Positions 1 to 7,341 of a DNA stretch of 24,581 nt are shown one piece after another (the stretch's first letter is position 1; every line of letters starts with the position of its first letter). The stretch is from NCBI GenBank assembly GCA_030428695.1, contig JAUIEM010000112.1, positions 1 through 24,581 of the forward strand, given 5' to 3'. Made by a program: the position numbers and the translations under genes. The DNA is from a bacterium (GTDB taxonomy: Bacteria > Planctomycetota > J058 > JAJDCP01). Below the pieces are notes generated by a model, which saw only the letters and a program-made list of their open reading frames with translations, was not told the DNA's origin and did no database searches.

Positions 1-212
1 AGCCCATGCAGCGCCATAGGTGAGCAGCGCAGAAGGCTCGAAGTGCCCGAGATCTGCGGCATCCGGGTCCGCAGCAGGAATCCCGGTGAATCAAACGGGA
101 TCATCGCGGCGACCGGTAGCAGCCCCAGGCCCTGCAGCAGCAGCGCTTTTCCGGGGTACGGCCCCGGCCGCCCTTCCCAGACCGCCGGACCCGACGGCTC
201 TTCCTTCGGCAT
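1..212 (-). CDS. Partial unrecognised ORF running off the left edge
   Basis: Read leftward from an ATG at 212-210, the frame stays open for 70 codons to position 1. It starts MPKEEPSGPAVWEGRPG and contains PYPGKALLLQGLGLLPVAAM, which is mildly hydrophobic. A strong Shine-Dalgarno (GGGGGAGGAG on the minus strand) lies about 7 bases upstream of the ATG, which is the main reason for calling it. The distal part (positions 91-16) coincides with a dispersed repeat also found near 21.4 kb. So the reading frame either ends in, or is truncated by, that repeat, or the ORF is spurious beyond residue 40. It is divergent from the AraC-type gene. I do not recognise a family and infer no function. Confidence 0.4.
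   Translation of the reverse strand, partial: MPKEEPSGPAVWEGRPGPYPGKALLLQGLGLLPVAAMIPFDSPGFLLRTRMPQISGTSSLLRCSPMALHG
16..91 (-). repeat. Dispersed repeat, copy 1
   Basis: This stretch matches 21387-21462 in the same orientation with scattered substitutions and two or three small gaps. Shared blocks include ctcgaag.gcccga, gcggc.tccggg and aatcccggtga. Its reverse complement also begins like the start of 21315-21345 (TCACCGGGATTCCTG). It ends near a small hairpin (atcccg/cgggat, 80-100). The behaviour resembles a REP-type intergenic repeat; only copies inside this window could be compared. Confidence 0.55.
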
Positions 213-296
213 GTGAGAGCTCCTCCCCCCTCCCGGATGGTACCCCGCGCTCCGGTCGCGCGACACCCGCGGCGGCGTGCCGGCCCTGGCTGCGCT

Positions 297-1124
297 ATGC
301 TGGAGCAGACCCTCCGGAGCGCCGTCTTGGACTACGTCGAACAGCCCCCGCATCCCTCGCTCGCGCGCTGGCTGCGCTGCTTCTGGTTCCTGCGCGGCGC
401 CGCCGGCGAGCCGGAGAAGGTCGTGCCCGACGGCTGCGGCGAGATCGTGCTCAACCTCGCCGACCCCTTCGAGCGGCTCGAGGCCGGCGGCGCGGAGCTG
501 CAGGCGAAGACCCTGCTGGTCGGCCAGCTTCCGCGCTACATCACCATCCGCCCGACCGGCCGCGTCTGCCTGCTCGGCATCCGCTTCGAGCCGGCGGGCC
601 TGTTCGCGCTGCTCGGCGAGGACCAGTCCCGCATCCTCGGCGCCCGCATCGAGCTCGCCAGCATCGCGCCGGAGCTCGCCGGCGCCCTCGAGGCCGCCGC
701 CTGCGCGCCGACCCCCGCGGCCGCCGTCGTCCGCCTCGAGAAGGTGCTGCGCGCGCGCTTCCCCGCCGCTCCCCTGTCCCCGATCGAGCGCGCGCTCGCC
801 CTGCAGGAGCGCGCGTCCGGCCGGGTGCGCGTCGACGCCCTCGCCGATCTGTGCGGGGTCAGCGAGCGCACCCTGGCCCGGCGCTTCCGCCGCGAGGTCG
901 GCCTGTCGCCGAAGGCCCACGCCCGCGTGCTGCGCTTCGCCGAGGTGCTGCGCCTGAGCCAGGGCGGGCAGCCGGTGTCCTGGGCGCGGCTGGCGGTCGA
1001 CTGCGGCTACACCGACCAGGCCCACCTGATCCGCGACTTCAAGGCCTTCTCCGGCCTGAGCCCGACCCGCTGGCGGCGGGAGGAGCACACCTTCGCGGGC
1101 TTCTTTTCGGGGCTGGGGGAGTGA
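297..1124 (+). CDS. AraC-family transcriptional regulator
   Basis: A 275-residue DNA-binding regulator. The N-terminal part (about 1-150; YVEQPPHPSLARWLRCFWFL, then VVPDGCGEIVLNL and FEPAGLFALLG) fits the DUF6597-type sensor region of AraC-like proteins. The C-terminal third carries the two helix-turn-helix motifs, seen in VDALADLCGVSERTLARRFR and VDCGYTDQAHLIRDFKAFSG, ending in the typical LSPTRWRRE. The ATG at 297 was chosen because the conserved domain begins directly after it. In-frame starts at 213 (GTG) and 237 (ATG) would add a basic proline/arginine-rich tail with no homology signal, and none of the three has a convincing Shine-Dalgarno. The gene ends 4 bp from the convergent aldo/keto reductase. 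The effector and targets are unknown; the divergent ORF at the left edge is one possible target. Confidence 0.85.
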   Translation: MLEQTLRSAVLDYVEQPPHPSLARWLRCFWFLRGAAGEPEKVVPDGCGEIVLNLADPFERLEAGGAELQAKTLLVGQLPRYITIRPTGRVCLLGIRFEPAGLFALLGEDQSRILGARIELASIAPELAGALEAAACAPTPAAAVVRLEKVLRARFPAAPLSPIERALALQERASGRVRVDALADLCGVSERTLARRFRREVGLSPKAHARVLRFAEVLRLSQGGQPVSWARLAVDCGYTDQAHLIRDFKAFSGLSPTRWRREEHTFAGFFSGLGE

Positions 1125-1128
1125 GGGC

Positions 1129-2154
1129 CTACCAGGCCTTCTGCACGCGGTGGAGGAAGTCGTACGGGTAGGTCTTCTCCCAGGCGCTCGCCTCGTCGAG
1201 CCGCGCGCGCTGGTCTTCCGACAGGCTGAGCTCCGCCGCGGGCAGGCAGCCCTCGAGCTGCTCGAGGTTGCGCGCCCCGAAGATCACCGAGCGGACGGTC
1301 GGGCGGGTCAGCAGCCAGGCGAGGGAGACCGCCGCGCAGCTGGTCTCGTGCTCCGCCGCGACGGCGCGCACCGCGTCGATGATCTTCCAGTTGCGGGGCT
1401 TGTCGAAGCGCCCGTAGCGCTCCTTCCACTTCGCCAGCCGCGCGCCCGCGGGCGGTTCCTCCCCCTCCTTGTACTTGCCGCTCAGGAAGCCGCCGGCCAG
1501 GGGCGACCAGGGCAGGATGCCGACGCCGCGCCCCGCGCACAGCGGCACGTGCTCGCGCTCGAGGCCGCGCTCGAGCAGGCTGTATTGCGCCTGCAGGGTG
1601 ACGAAGCGCTCGAGGTTCTTCGTCTCGCTGGTCCACAGGCTGTCGCACAGGCGGTAGGCGGCGTAGTTGCTCGCGCCGACGTAGAGCACCTTGCCCTGGC
1701 GGACCAGGTCGTCGAGGGCGCGCAGGATCTCGTCCTCGGGGGTGTCGAGGTCCTGCATGTGGATCTGGTACAGCTCGATGCGGTCGGTCTGCATCCGCCG
1801 CAGGCTGTCCTCGACGCAGCGCATGATGCGCAGCCGCGAGGCGCCCTGGCCGTTCGGGCCGTCCCACATGCGGAAGCGGAACTTGGTCGCGAGCACGACC
1901 TCGTCGCGCCGCTTCGACTGCTGGAACCACTTGCCGAGGACCCGCTCGGAGAGCCCGTCCTGGCCGTAGACATCGGCGACGTCGACGAAGTTGATGCCGG
2001 CCTCCAGGGCGCGGTCCATCAGCGCGAAGGAGGTCGCCTCGTCGCAGCCGACCTTGTGCATGAAGGAATTCTCGTCGGCCTCGCCGAAGGTCATCGCGCC
2101 GAGGCACAGGGTCGAGACCTTGCAGCCGCTGCGTCCGAGCGTGCGGTATTCCAA
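1129..2154 (-). CDS. Aldo/keto reductase
   Basis: A 341-residue NADPH-dependent oxidoreductase of the AKR superfamily, (beta/alpha)8 barrel, cytosolic. The catalytic tetrad is visible: D58 and Y63 in NFVDVADVYG, K91 in VVLATKF and H132 in YQIHMQDLDTP. The opening MEYRTLGRSGCKVSTLCLGAMTFG and the late GARNLEQLEGCLPA segment (cofactor-binding end) are typical of the YajO/Tas-like group. The start codon is TTG at 2154-2152, supported by a strong GGAGG Shine-Dalgarno 6-7 bases upstream and by alignment with the family N-terminus. It lies 25 bp downstream of the MoxR-like ATPase gene on the same strand, so the two are probably cotranscribed. The substrate cannot be deduced. Confidence 0.92.
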   Translation of the reverse strand: MEYRTLGRSGCKVSTLCLGAMTFGEADENSFMHKVGCDEATSFALMDRALEAGINFVDVADVYGQDGLSERVLGKWFQQSKRRDEVVLATKFRFRMWDGPNGQGASRLRIMRCVEDSLRRMQTDRIELYQIHMQDLDTPEDEILRALDDLVRQGKVLYVGASNYAAYRLCDSLWTSETKNLERFVTLQAQYSLLERGLEREHVPLCAGRGVGILPWSPLAGGFLSGKYKEGEEPPAGARLAKWKERYGRFDKPRNWKIIDAVRAVAAEHETSCAAVSLAWLLTRPTVRSVIFGARNLEQLEGCLPAAELSLSEDQRARLDEASAWEKTYPYDFLHRVQKAW

Positions 2155-2179
2155 GCTGTCCTCCAGGGTTTTGGGACTG

Positions 2180-3286
2180 TCAGTGCAGCTGCGAGCGCGC
2201 CGCGTAGTAGTCCTTCCACGCCCCCGAGCGGCGGCTCTTGACGACGTGGTTGAAGTAGTGGCGCAGGCGCTTGACGTCCTCGGGCTCGTCCTTGAGCGCC
2301 GAGCCGAGCAGGCTCTGCACCAGGTGCGCCGGGCGGATCTCGCCGCCCTCGTAGTAGTAGGCGTGCATGCCCGCGGCGTAGCCGACGGTGACCGCCTCGG
2401 CGGTCGACATCACGCTGGTCAGCGGCTCGAGGGACTTGCCGCTCGCCGTGCGCCCGTTGCGCAGCTCGTGGAAGGTGGTGACGAGCAGCTCGGTCAGGTC
2501 GGGGTGCAGGCTGAGGGGAATCTGCGCGCGGGCCAGCCAGGCGTCGGTCTCGCGCTGGACCAGCTCCATCTCCCGGCGCAGGTCGGGGATCGGATGGACG
2601 GTCTCGAAGTTGAAGCGGCGCTTGAGGGCGGCGCTCATCTCGTTGACCCCGCGGTCGCGGGTGTTCGCGGTCGCGATCACGTTGAAGCCGACCTTCGCGA
2701 AGCGGGTGCCTTCCCCTTCCAGCTCCGGGATGTGCAACACGCGGTCGCTCATCACGGAGAGCAGGCAGTCCTGGATCTCGAGCGGGCAGCGGGTGATCTC
2801 CTCGAAGCGCACGAGCTTGCCCCCGGTCAGCCCGCGGAACAGGGGGGCGGGGACCAGCGAGCGCTCGGAGGGTCCTTCGGCGAGCAGCAGCGCGTAGTTC
2901 CAGGAGTACTTGATCGCGTCCTCGGTGGTGCCCGCGCTGCCCTGGATGGTCAGGGTGGAGTCGCCGGAGATCGCCGCCGCGAGCAGCTCGCTGAGGTAGC
3001 TCTTGGCGGTGCCGGGCTCGCCGATCAACATCAGGCCACGCTGGGTCGCGAGGCTGACGATGCAGCGCTCGAGGAAGCTGCGCGCGCCGACGAACTTCGG
3101 CTGCAGCCCGCGCTCGGGGTTGCCGAGCACGAAGTCGAGGACCGCGCGCGGGCTGAGCTTCCAGCCCGGGGGCTTCGGCTGCTTCTTGTCCGCGGCCGCG
3201 AGCGTCTTCAGCTCGTCGGCGTAGAGGATCTCGGCGGACGGCCGTTGCAGCTCCTCGGTTTTTTTGGTCTTCTTGCGCTTTGCCAT
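2180..3286 (-). CDS. MoxR-like AAA+ ATPase
   Basis: A 368-residue AAA+ ATPase. It has a lysine-rich N-terminus (MAKRKKTKK), Walker A GEPGTAKS at 89-96, Walker B LVRFEE ending at E162-E163, sensor 1 at N208 in [10 protein letters not shown], and an arginine-finger-like ALKRRF near 220-225. The segment [20 protein letters not shown] and the motifs that follow closely resemble the MoxR-type ATPases usually encoded beside VWA-domain, SWIM zinc-finger and DUF5682 proteins, as I recall the family. MoxR ATPases generally act as chaperones that remodel or activate VWA-containing partners. No such partner is present here: the downstream gene is an aldo/keto reductase and the upstream gene is divergent. 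The start ATG follows a GGAGGG Shine-Dalgarno displayed in the loop of a short hairpin. Confidence 0.88.
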   Translation of the reverse strand: MAKRKKTKKTEELQRPSAEILYADELKTLAAADKKQPKPPGWKLSPRAVLDFVLGNPERGLQPKFVGARSFLERCIVSLATQRGLMLIGEPGTAKSYLSELLAAAISGDSTLTIQGSAGTTEDAIKYSWNYALLLAEGPSERSLVPAPLFRGLTGGKLVRFEEITRCPLEIQDCLLSVMSDRVLHIPELEGEGTRFAKVGFNVIATANTRDRGVNEMSAALKRRFNFETVHPIPDLRREMELVQRETDAWLARAQIPLSLHPDLTELLVTTFHELRNGRTASGKSLEPLTSVMSTAEAVTVGYAAGMHAYYYEGGEIRPAHLVQSLLGSALKDEPEDVKRLRHYFNHVVKSRRSGAWKDYYAARSQLH

Positions 3287-3306
3287 GCGCTCCCTCCGTG
3301 AGCGCA
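3286..3306 (-). promoter_or_regulatory. Hairpin presenting the MoxR Shine-Dalgarno in its loop
   Basis: On the minus strand the sequence reads TGCGCTC, loop ACGGAGG, GAGCGCA. This is a perfect 7-bp inverted repeat whose 7-nt loop contains the GGAGG and whose stem includes the A of the ATG. It could modulate initiation, or simply be chance in GC-rich DNA. Confidence 0.4.
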
Positions 3307-3346
3307 GACTATTCCCCCACGGGCCAACAAGTCAACCGAGGACGGC

Positions 3347-4408
3347 ATGGGCGAGCGACGCTGGCTGTTGTACGGCGCCTACGGCTACACCGGGCGGCTG
3401 ATCGTCGAGGGCGCGGTCGACCGCGGCGAGGCGCCGATCCTCGCCGGACGGGCGGCCGAGAAGCTCGACGCCCTCGCCATCCCCCTCGGCCTCGAGACGC
3501 GCGCCTTCGGCCTCGACGACCCCGCCGCCCTGGCCGAGGGCCTGCGCGGGGTCGACGCGGTGCTGCACGCCGCCGGGCCCTTCTCGGCGACCGCGCGGCC
3601 GATGGTCGACGCCTGCCTGGCCGCCGGCTGCGCCTACCTCGACATCACCGGCGAGCTCGCGGTCTTCGAGGCCATCCACGCCCGCGATGCCGAGGCGCGG
3701 GAAGCGGGCGTCGCGCTGCTGCCCGGGGTCGGCTTCGACGTCGTGCCGACCGACTGCCTGGCGGCGCTGCTCGCCCGGGACATGCCGGACGCCTCGCACC
3801 TCGAGCTCGGGATCCACATGGGCGGCGGGGCGAGCGGCGGCACCACCAAGACGATGGTCGAAGGCCTCGCGACGGGCAGCGCGGAGCGCATCCACGGCCG
3901 CATCACGCCGCTGGGAGCCGGCTCGCGGACACGCTGGGTGCCCTTCGCGGACAAGACCCGCCACGCGGTCGGCATCCCCTGGGGAGACGTCAGCACCGCC
4001 TACTACTCGACCGGCATCGACAACATCCGCGTCTACATGGCGATGCCCGCGCGCCTCTCGCGCTGGCTGCCCCTGGTCGGGGCCGGCGCGCCGCTGCTCG
4101 GCCTGGGGCCCGTGCAGGGCGCCCTGAAGAAGCTGGTCGAGTGGCGGGTGCGGGGGCCTTCGGCGGAAGTTCTCGAGAGCGCGCGCAGCCAGGTCTGGGG
4201 CGAGGTGCGCAACCCCGGCGGGGAGATCCTCAGCCGCACGCTCAGCACGCCCCAGGGCTACGCCTTCACCGCCGACGCCGCCCTGCGCGCCGTGCGGCGG
4301 GTGCTCGACGAGGGACCGACGGGGGCGCTGACGCCTTCTCTGGCCTTCGGCCCGGACTTCGTCGCGGAGTGCGACGGCGTCGAGCTCGGCGCGGTCCAAC
4401 GCCACTGA
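3347..4408 (+). CDS. Saccharopine dehydrogenase-like NAD(P)-binding oxidoreductase
   Basis: A 353-residue protein of the saccharopine dehydrogenase / trans-acting enoyl reductase family. The N-terminal Rossmann fold is clear: WLLYGAYGYTGRLI (dinucleotide-binding glycine motif, about residues 6-19), AGRAAEKLDAL, and VDAVLHAAGPFSATARPMVDACLAAG. These are followed by YLDITGE and the family signature LLPGVGFDVVPTDCLAALLA. The rest is a GGASGGTTKTM-type catalytic/dimer domain. There is no signal peptide; the protein is probably cytosolic. The ATG at 3347 follows a GAGGA Shine-Dalgarno. The gene is divergent from the MoxR-like gene across 60 bp and lies 18 bp upstream of aroF, so the two probably form an operon. 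The substrate is unknown: members range from lysine metabolism to lipid enoyl reduction, and nothing here ties it to the shikimate pathway beyond position. Confidence 0.85.
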   Translation: MGERRWLLYGAYGYTGRLIVEGAVDRGEAPILAGRAAEKLDALAIPLGLETRAFGLDDPAALAEGLRGVDAVLHAAGPFSATARPMVDACLAAGCAYLDITGELAVFEAIHARDAEAREAGVALLPGVGFDVVPTDCLAALLARDMPDASHLELGIHMGGGASGGTTKTMVEGLATGSAERIHGRITPLGAGSRTRWVPFADKTRHAVGIPWGDVSTAYYSTGIDNIRVYMAMPARLSRWLPLVGAGAPLLGLGPVQGALKKLVEWRVRGPSAEVLESARSQVWGEVRNPGGEILSRTLSTPQGYAFTADAALRAVRRVLDEGPTGALTPSLAFGPDFVAECDGVELGAVQRH

Positions 4409-4426
4409 TTCCACACAGGAGCGACC

Positions 4427-5527
4427 ATGGTCATCACCCTCGAACCCGGCGCCGACCAGGCCCTGATCGACCGGGTCTGCCGGCTCGCCGAGCGCTATGA
4501 GGGCGTCTCCCCGCGGGTCCACACCTTCGAAGGGGCCAGCCTCGCGATCACCGAGGTGCACCTGGTCGGGAAGACGACCCACCTCGTGCCGACCGACACC
4601 TTCGCCAGCCTGCCCGGCGTGCGGAGCGCCCTGCGGGTGTCGACCCGCTACCGGCTGATCGGGCGCCACGACGCGGCGGCGACGCCGGGCTTCGTCTACA
4701 ACGACGTCGCCTTCGGCGACGAGCACCTCAACATCTTCGCGGGCCTGTGCGCGGTCGACACCCCCGAGCACGTCGAGCAGATGGCGGCAGCCCTCGCGCG
4801 GCACGGGCTCAATACGACCCGCATGGGCGCCTACAAGCCCCGCACCAGCCCCTACGACTTCCAGGGCCTCGGCAAGGACTGCCTGCCGTGGGTGTTCGAG
4901 ATCTGCGGGAAGCACGGCATCAAGGTGGTCTCGATGGAGGTCACCGATGTGCGCCACATCGACGAGATCCGCGCCGCCCTCGACGAGACCGGCCAGGCGA
5001 CCGGGGTGATGCTGCAGATCGGCACCCGCAACGCGCAGAACTTCGAGCTGCTCAAGGGTGTCGGCCAGCAGGGGGTGTTCCCGGTGCTGTTCAAGCGCGG
5101 GATGGGCATCACCCTCGAGGAGTCGCTCAACGCCTGCGAGTACATCGCGACCGAGGGCAACCCGCAGATCGTCTTCTGCCTGCGCGGGGTCAAGACCCAC
5201 CTCGGCGATCCCCACCGCAACCTGGTCGACTTCGCCCACGTCCCGGTGGTGCGGCGCCAGACCCGGCTGCCGGTGTGCGTCGACCCCTCCCACAGCGTCG
5301 GCCGGATGATGACCGCGCCCGACGGCCTGCCGGAGATCTTCCATGCCTGCGCCCAGGGCCTGATCGCCGGCGCGAGCAACGTGCTCGTCGACTTCCATCC
5401 CCACCCCGAGACCGCCCTCTGCGACGGACCGCAGGCGCTGACCCTGCCGCAGCTCCCGCGCTTCCTCGAGGCGATGCGGAAGGTGCGCCAGACCTACCTC
5501 GAGCTGGTCGCGCTCGGGCCGGGGTAG
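4427..5527 (+). CDS. aroF: 3-deoxy-7-phosphoheptulonate (DAHP) synthase, type I-beta
   Basis: A 366-residue enzyme condensing phosphoenolpyruvate and erythrose 4-phosphate into DAHP, the first step of the shikimate pathway. An N-terminal ferredoxin/ACT-like domain (about 1-70, MVITLEPGADQALIDRV) precedes the TIM barrel, as in the Thermotoga/Bacillus-type I-beta class. Barrel signatures include RMGAYKPRTSPYDFQGLG (PEP-binding loop; the family usually has RGGA(F/Y)KP, so M replaces one G), QIGTRNAQNF, LFKRGMG, FCLRGVKT, CVDPSHSVGR with the metal-ligand histidine, and VDFHPHPETALCDGPQAL. Start ATG 4427 has AGGAG 6 bases upstream. The closely spaced oxidoreductase gene upstream suggests cotranscription. 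The N-terminal domain suggests possible feedback control by aromatic amino acids or prephenate, which is a family property not shown here. Confidence 0.95.
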   Translation: MVITLEPGADQALIDRVCRLAERYEGVSPRVHTFEGASLAITEVHLVGKTTHLVPTDTFASLPGVRSALRVSTRYRLIGRHDAAATPGFVYNDVAFGDEHLNIFAGLCAVDTPEHVEQMAAALARHGLNTTRMGAYKPRTSPYDFQGLGKDCLPWVFEICGKHGIKVVSMEVTDVRHIDEIRAALDETGQATGVMLQIGTRNAQNFELLKGVGQQGVFPVLFKRGMGITLEESLNACEYIATEGNPQIVFCLRGVKTHLGDPHRNLVDFAHVPVVRRQTRLPVCVDPSHSVGRMMTAPDGLPEIFHACAQGLIAGASNVLVDFHPHPETALCDGPQALTLPQLPRFLEAMRKVRQTYLELVALGPG

Positions 5528-5547
5528 CTTCGCAAGGGGGCGCTCGA

Positions 5548-6324
5548 ATGGGACGGGGGTGGATGCCGTCCGTAGGAGACACCGTTCTCGAGGAGCAGCC
5601 CACGAACGAACCCTCAGCCCGAACCGCGGGGGCCCTGCGCAGCCGCTCCTGTTGTTCGCCCTCGCCGTGGGCCTCTCTCTCCCCCGCCCTCGCGCAGGAA
5701 CGCTGGACCGTCGACGACGTCATCGGCGACTACGAGCGGCGACCGGTCGAGAACGACTGGCACGCGGGCCGGATCGAGCGCACGTCCACCGGGCTCCTGC
5801 GCTGGACCAACACGGCCGGGCGCAGCTGGCTGCTGCAGACCGACCTCGACGGCGCGAGCCCGAAGCTCCTGACCGGCGACGACAACCCCTACGCTGGCAA
5901 CGACAGCCCGCTCTCCGCGCCGATCTGGTCCGGGCGGCACGCTCGCATGACCCACGGCGGGGCGCGGGTCGGCGTGCAGTTCGAGCTCGCGGAAGGGGAC
6001 TCCGGGAGCCCGACCGACATCGAGCCGGGCGCCCGCGTCTACCTCAAGCTCGCCAGCACCGATGACGTCGCCGACGGCTACCCGGCCACGCACCGCTACC
6101 TGTTCGTCGGGCACCAGGCGAACATCTTCTGCGGCGAGAAGACCGAGCGCGTCGCGACGTGGACGCTGTCGATCCTCGGGGAGCTGCCCGCTGGCGGGAT
6201 CACGACCAACGCCTGGTTCGACCTGACCAACGTCGCCGAGAAGCTCCCGCTGCGCTCGGAGGCCGACGACTGGGTCAAAGGGGGGACCGGCTACGGGTAC
6301 CTGCAGTGGAGGTCCTCGCCCTGA
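5548..6324 (+). CDS. Unrecognised exported protein with a probably frameshifted signal peptide
   Basis: The mature frame (from about 5686) reads ALAQERWTVDDVIGDYERRPVENDW and continues as a polar, glycine- and beta-rich domain of about 210 residues (LRWTNTAGRSWLL, YRYLFVGHQANIFCGEK, YGYLQWRSSP at the end). In this frame the segment before ALAQ is serine/cysteine-rich and not hydrophobic. One frame over (from an ATG at 5559) the same DNA encodes LLLFALAVGLSLP, an ideal signal-peptide core. Deleting one C from the run at 5681-5685 joins them as LLLFALAVGLSLPALAQ, with an AxA-type cleavage site. So the sequence probably carries a single-base insertion, real or an assembly error. The start is therefore uncertain (5548 as read, 5559 if repaired). 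It follows aroF by about 20 bp. The function is not recognised. Confidence 0.6.
   Translation: MGRGWMPSVGDTVLEEQPTNEPSARTAGALRSRSCCSPSPWASLSPALAQERWTVDDVIGDYERRPVENDWHAGRIERTSTGLLRWTNTAGRSWLLQTDLDGASPKLLTGDDNPYAGNDSPLSAPIWSGRHARMTHGGARVGVQFELAEGDSGSPTDIEPGARVYLKLASTDDVADGYPATHRYLFVGHQANIFCGEKTERVATWTLSILGELPAGGITTNAWFDLTNVAEKLPLRSEADDWVKGGTGYGYLQWRSSP
5675..5686 (+). other. Likely +1 frameshift position in a signal peptide
   Basis: The tract CTCTCTCCCCC lies exactly where the hydrophobic core (frame of 5559) must join the cleavage site and mature domain (frame of 5548). Removing one C restores a continuous export signal. Confidence 0.55.
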
Positions 6325-6415
6325 GCGGGGATGGTCGCGCGCAACCTGTTCGCCAGCGCGCTGCTCGCCGTGCCAATCTGCTGCCCGACCAACCTCGAGC
6401 TGGTCGCGCTGCCTG

Positions 6416-7105
6416 TCAACCGCGGAAGTCGTATCGACCGCTGGGAGCCAGGGCCTTCGTCGCGGTGACGCGGATGGTACCGAAGCCCGGAGAGTGGATG
6501 ATCACCGCTAAGGTCCCCCCGCCCGGCAGGGCAAGGTCTCCGAGGTTGCGGGCGTAGGCCTTCCGCTCGACCTCCGCACCATCGACCACGCCGCCAGTCT
6601 GGTGAAGGAGAGCTTGGAACTGTAGAGCGGTGTACGGCCAGTAGTTCTCTCGGTTCTCGACGTGCACGATGGCCCTTCCGTGGACCCCCGTGGCGAGGCG
6701 AAGTCTGACCTGAGCGACCGCATCGCGTGCCTGGGCATCGACATCGGCCGGGTTGGCCGTACGCGTCGCTTTGATCTCGTCTGCACGCTCCATGGAACCC
6801 ATCGGGCCCGTGTGCACGTGTCGAACATCCGGTTCGTTGCGCAGGTTCGAGCTGAGGATCGGCACCGACCACTGTGTGCCCTCCCGGCCCAGGGAGCTTC
6901 TCACCTCGTGGTCGATCGCATCGAGCTCACGCACCTTCCCGTTGAGGAAGCTGAAGACGTCGAACTTCCACTTCTCTATGCCTGCGCGCATTCTCTGGGC
7001 GGTCTCGAAACCCAGCCCCGACTGGAATCGGACGTCACGGGACTGCAGTATGTGATGGTTGATGATCCTTTCGGCCCGGTTGACCAGCTCTTTGATTTTG
7101 TCCAC
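6416..7105 (-). CDS. Unrecognised protein, lower-GC accessory gene
   Basis: A 229-residue predicted cytosolic protein, starting at GTG 7105 with GGAG about 7 bases upstream (MDKIKELVNRAERIINHHIL). The N-terminal half is helical and charged (RAGIEKWKFDVFSFLNGKVR). The C-terminal half looks beta-rich (GRAIVHVENRENYWPYTAL, then GGTLAVIIHSPGFGTIRVTA). No signal peptide, transmembrane helix or catalytic motif is apparent. Its base composition and codon use (AAG/AAA, GTA, CAT, ATA-like usage) are visibly less GC-rich than every neighbour, which suggests recent acquisition. It converges on the exported protein with a 91-bp gap and diverges from the HAD gene. I do not recognise a family. The reading frame is supported by its length and ribosome binding site, but not by homology I can name. 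Confidence 0.6.
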   Translation of the reverse strand: MDKIKELVNRAERIINHHILQSRDVRFQSGLGFETAQRMRAGIEKWKFDVFSFLNGKVRELDAIDHEVRSSLGREGTQWSVPILSSNLRNEPDVRHVHTGPMGSMERADEIKATRTANPADVDAQARDAVAQVRLRLATGVHGRAIVHVENRENYWPYTALQFQALLHQTGGVVDGAEVERKAYARNLGDLALPGGGTLAVIIHSPGFGTIRVTATKALAPSGRYDFRG

Positions 7106-7341
7106 GACACTCTCCGCTCAGTTTCGCTCGTTCCTCGATGATACCCGCCGGTCGGGACCCGTCGGTTTTCCCCATTTCCACATCCTTCCCCCGTCCCCGG
7201 CTCCCGCGGCATGCCGCAAGCCCCTGCAGCGCGCACGCTCAGCTCCCCGAGAGCCGGTCAGCGGAATTCACAAAACACCGCGCCTGCCGTTCACTCGAGC
7301 TGCGTAATCATCCACGTAGAGACCTCCTCCGGAGTCGCGCG

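Noticed and set aside
3259..3267. T-run (gtttttttgg) as a terminator
   Set aside because: It is the lysine-rich N-terminal coding region of the MoxR-like gene and has no preceding hairpin.
3332..5404. A 690-codon minus-strand open frame opposite the oxidoreductase and aroF
   Set aside because: It is an antisense shadow of two well-recognised enzymes and has no motif of its own.
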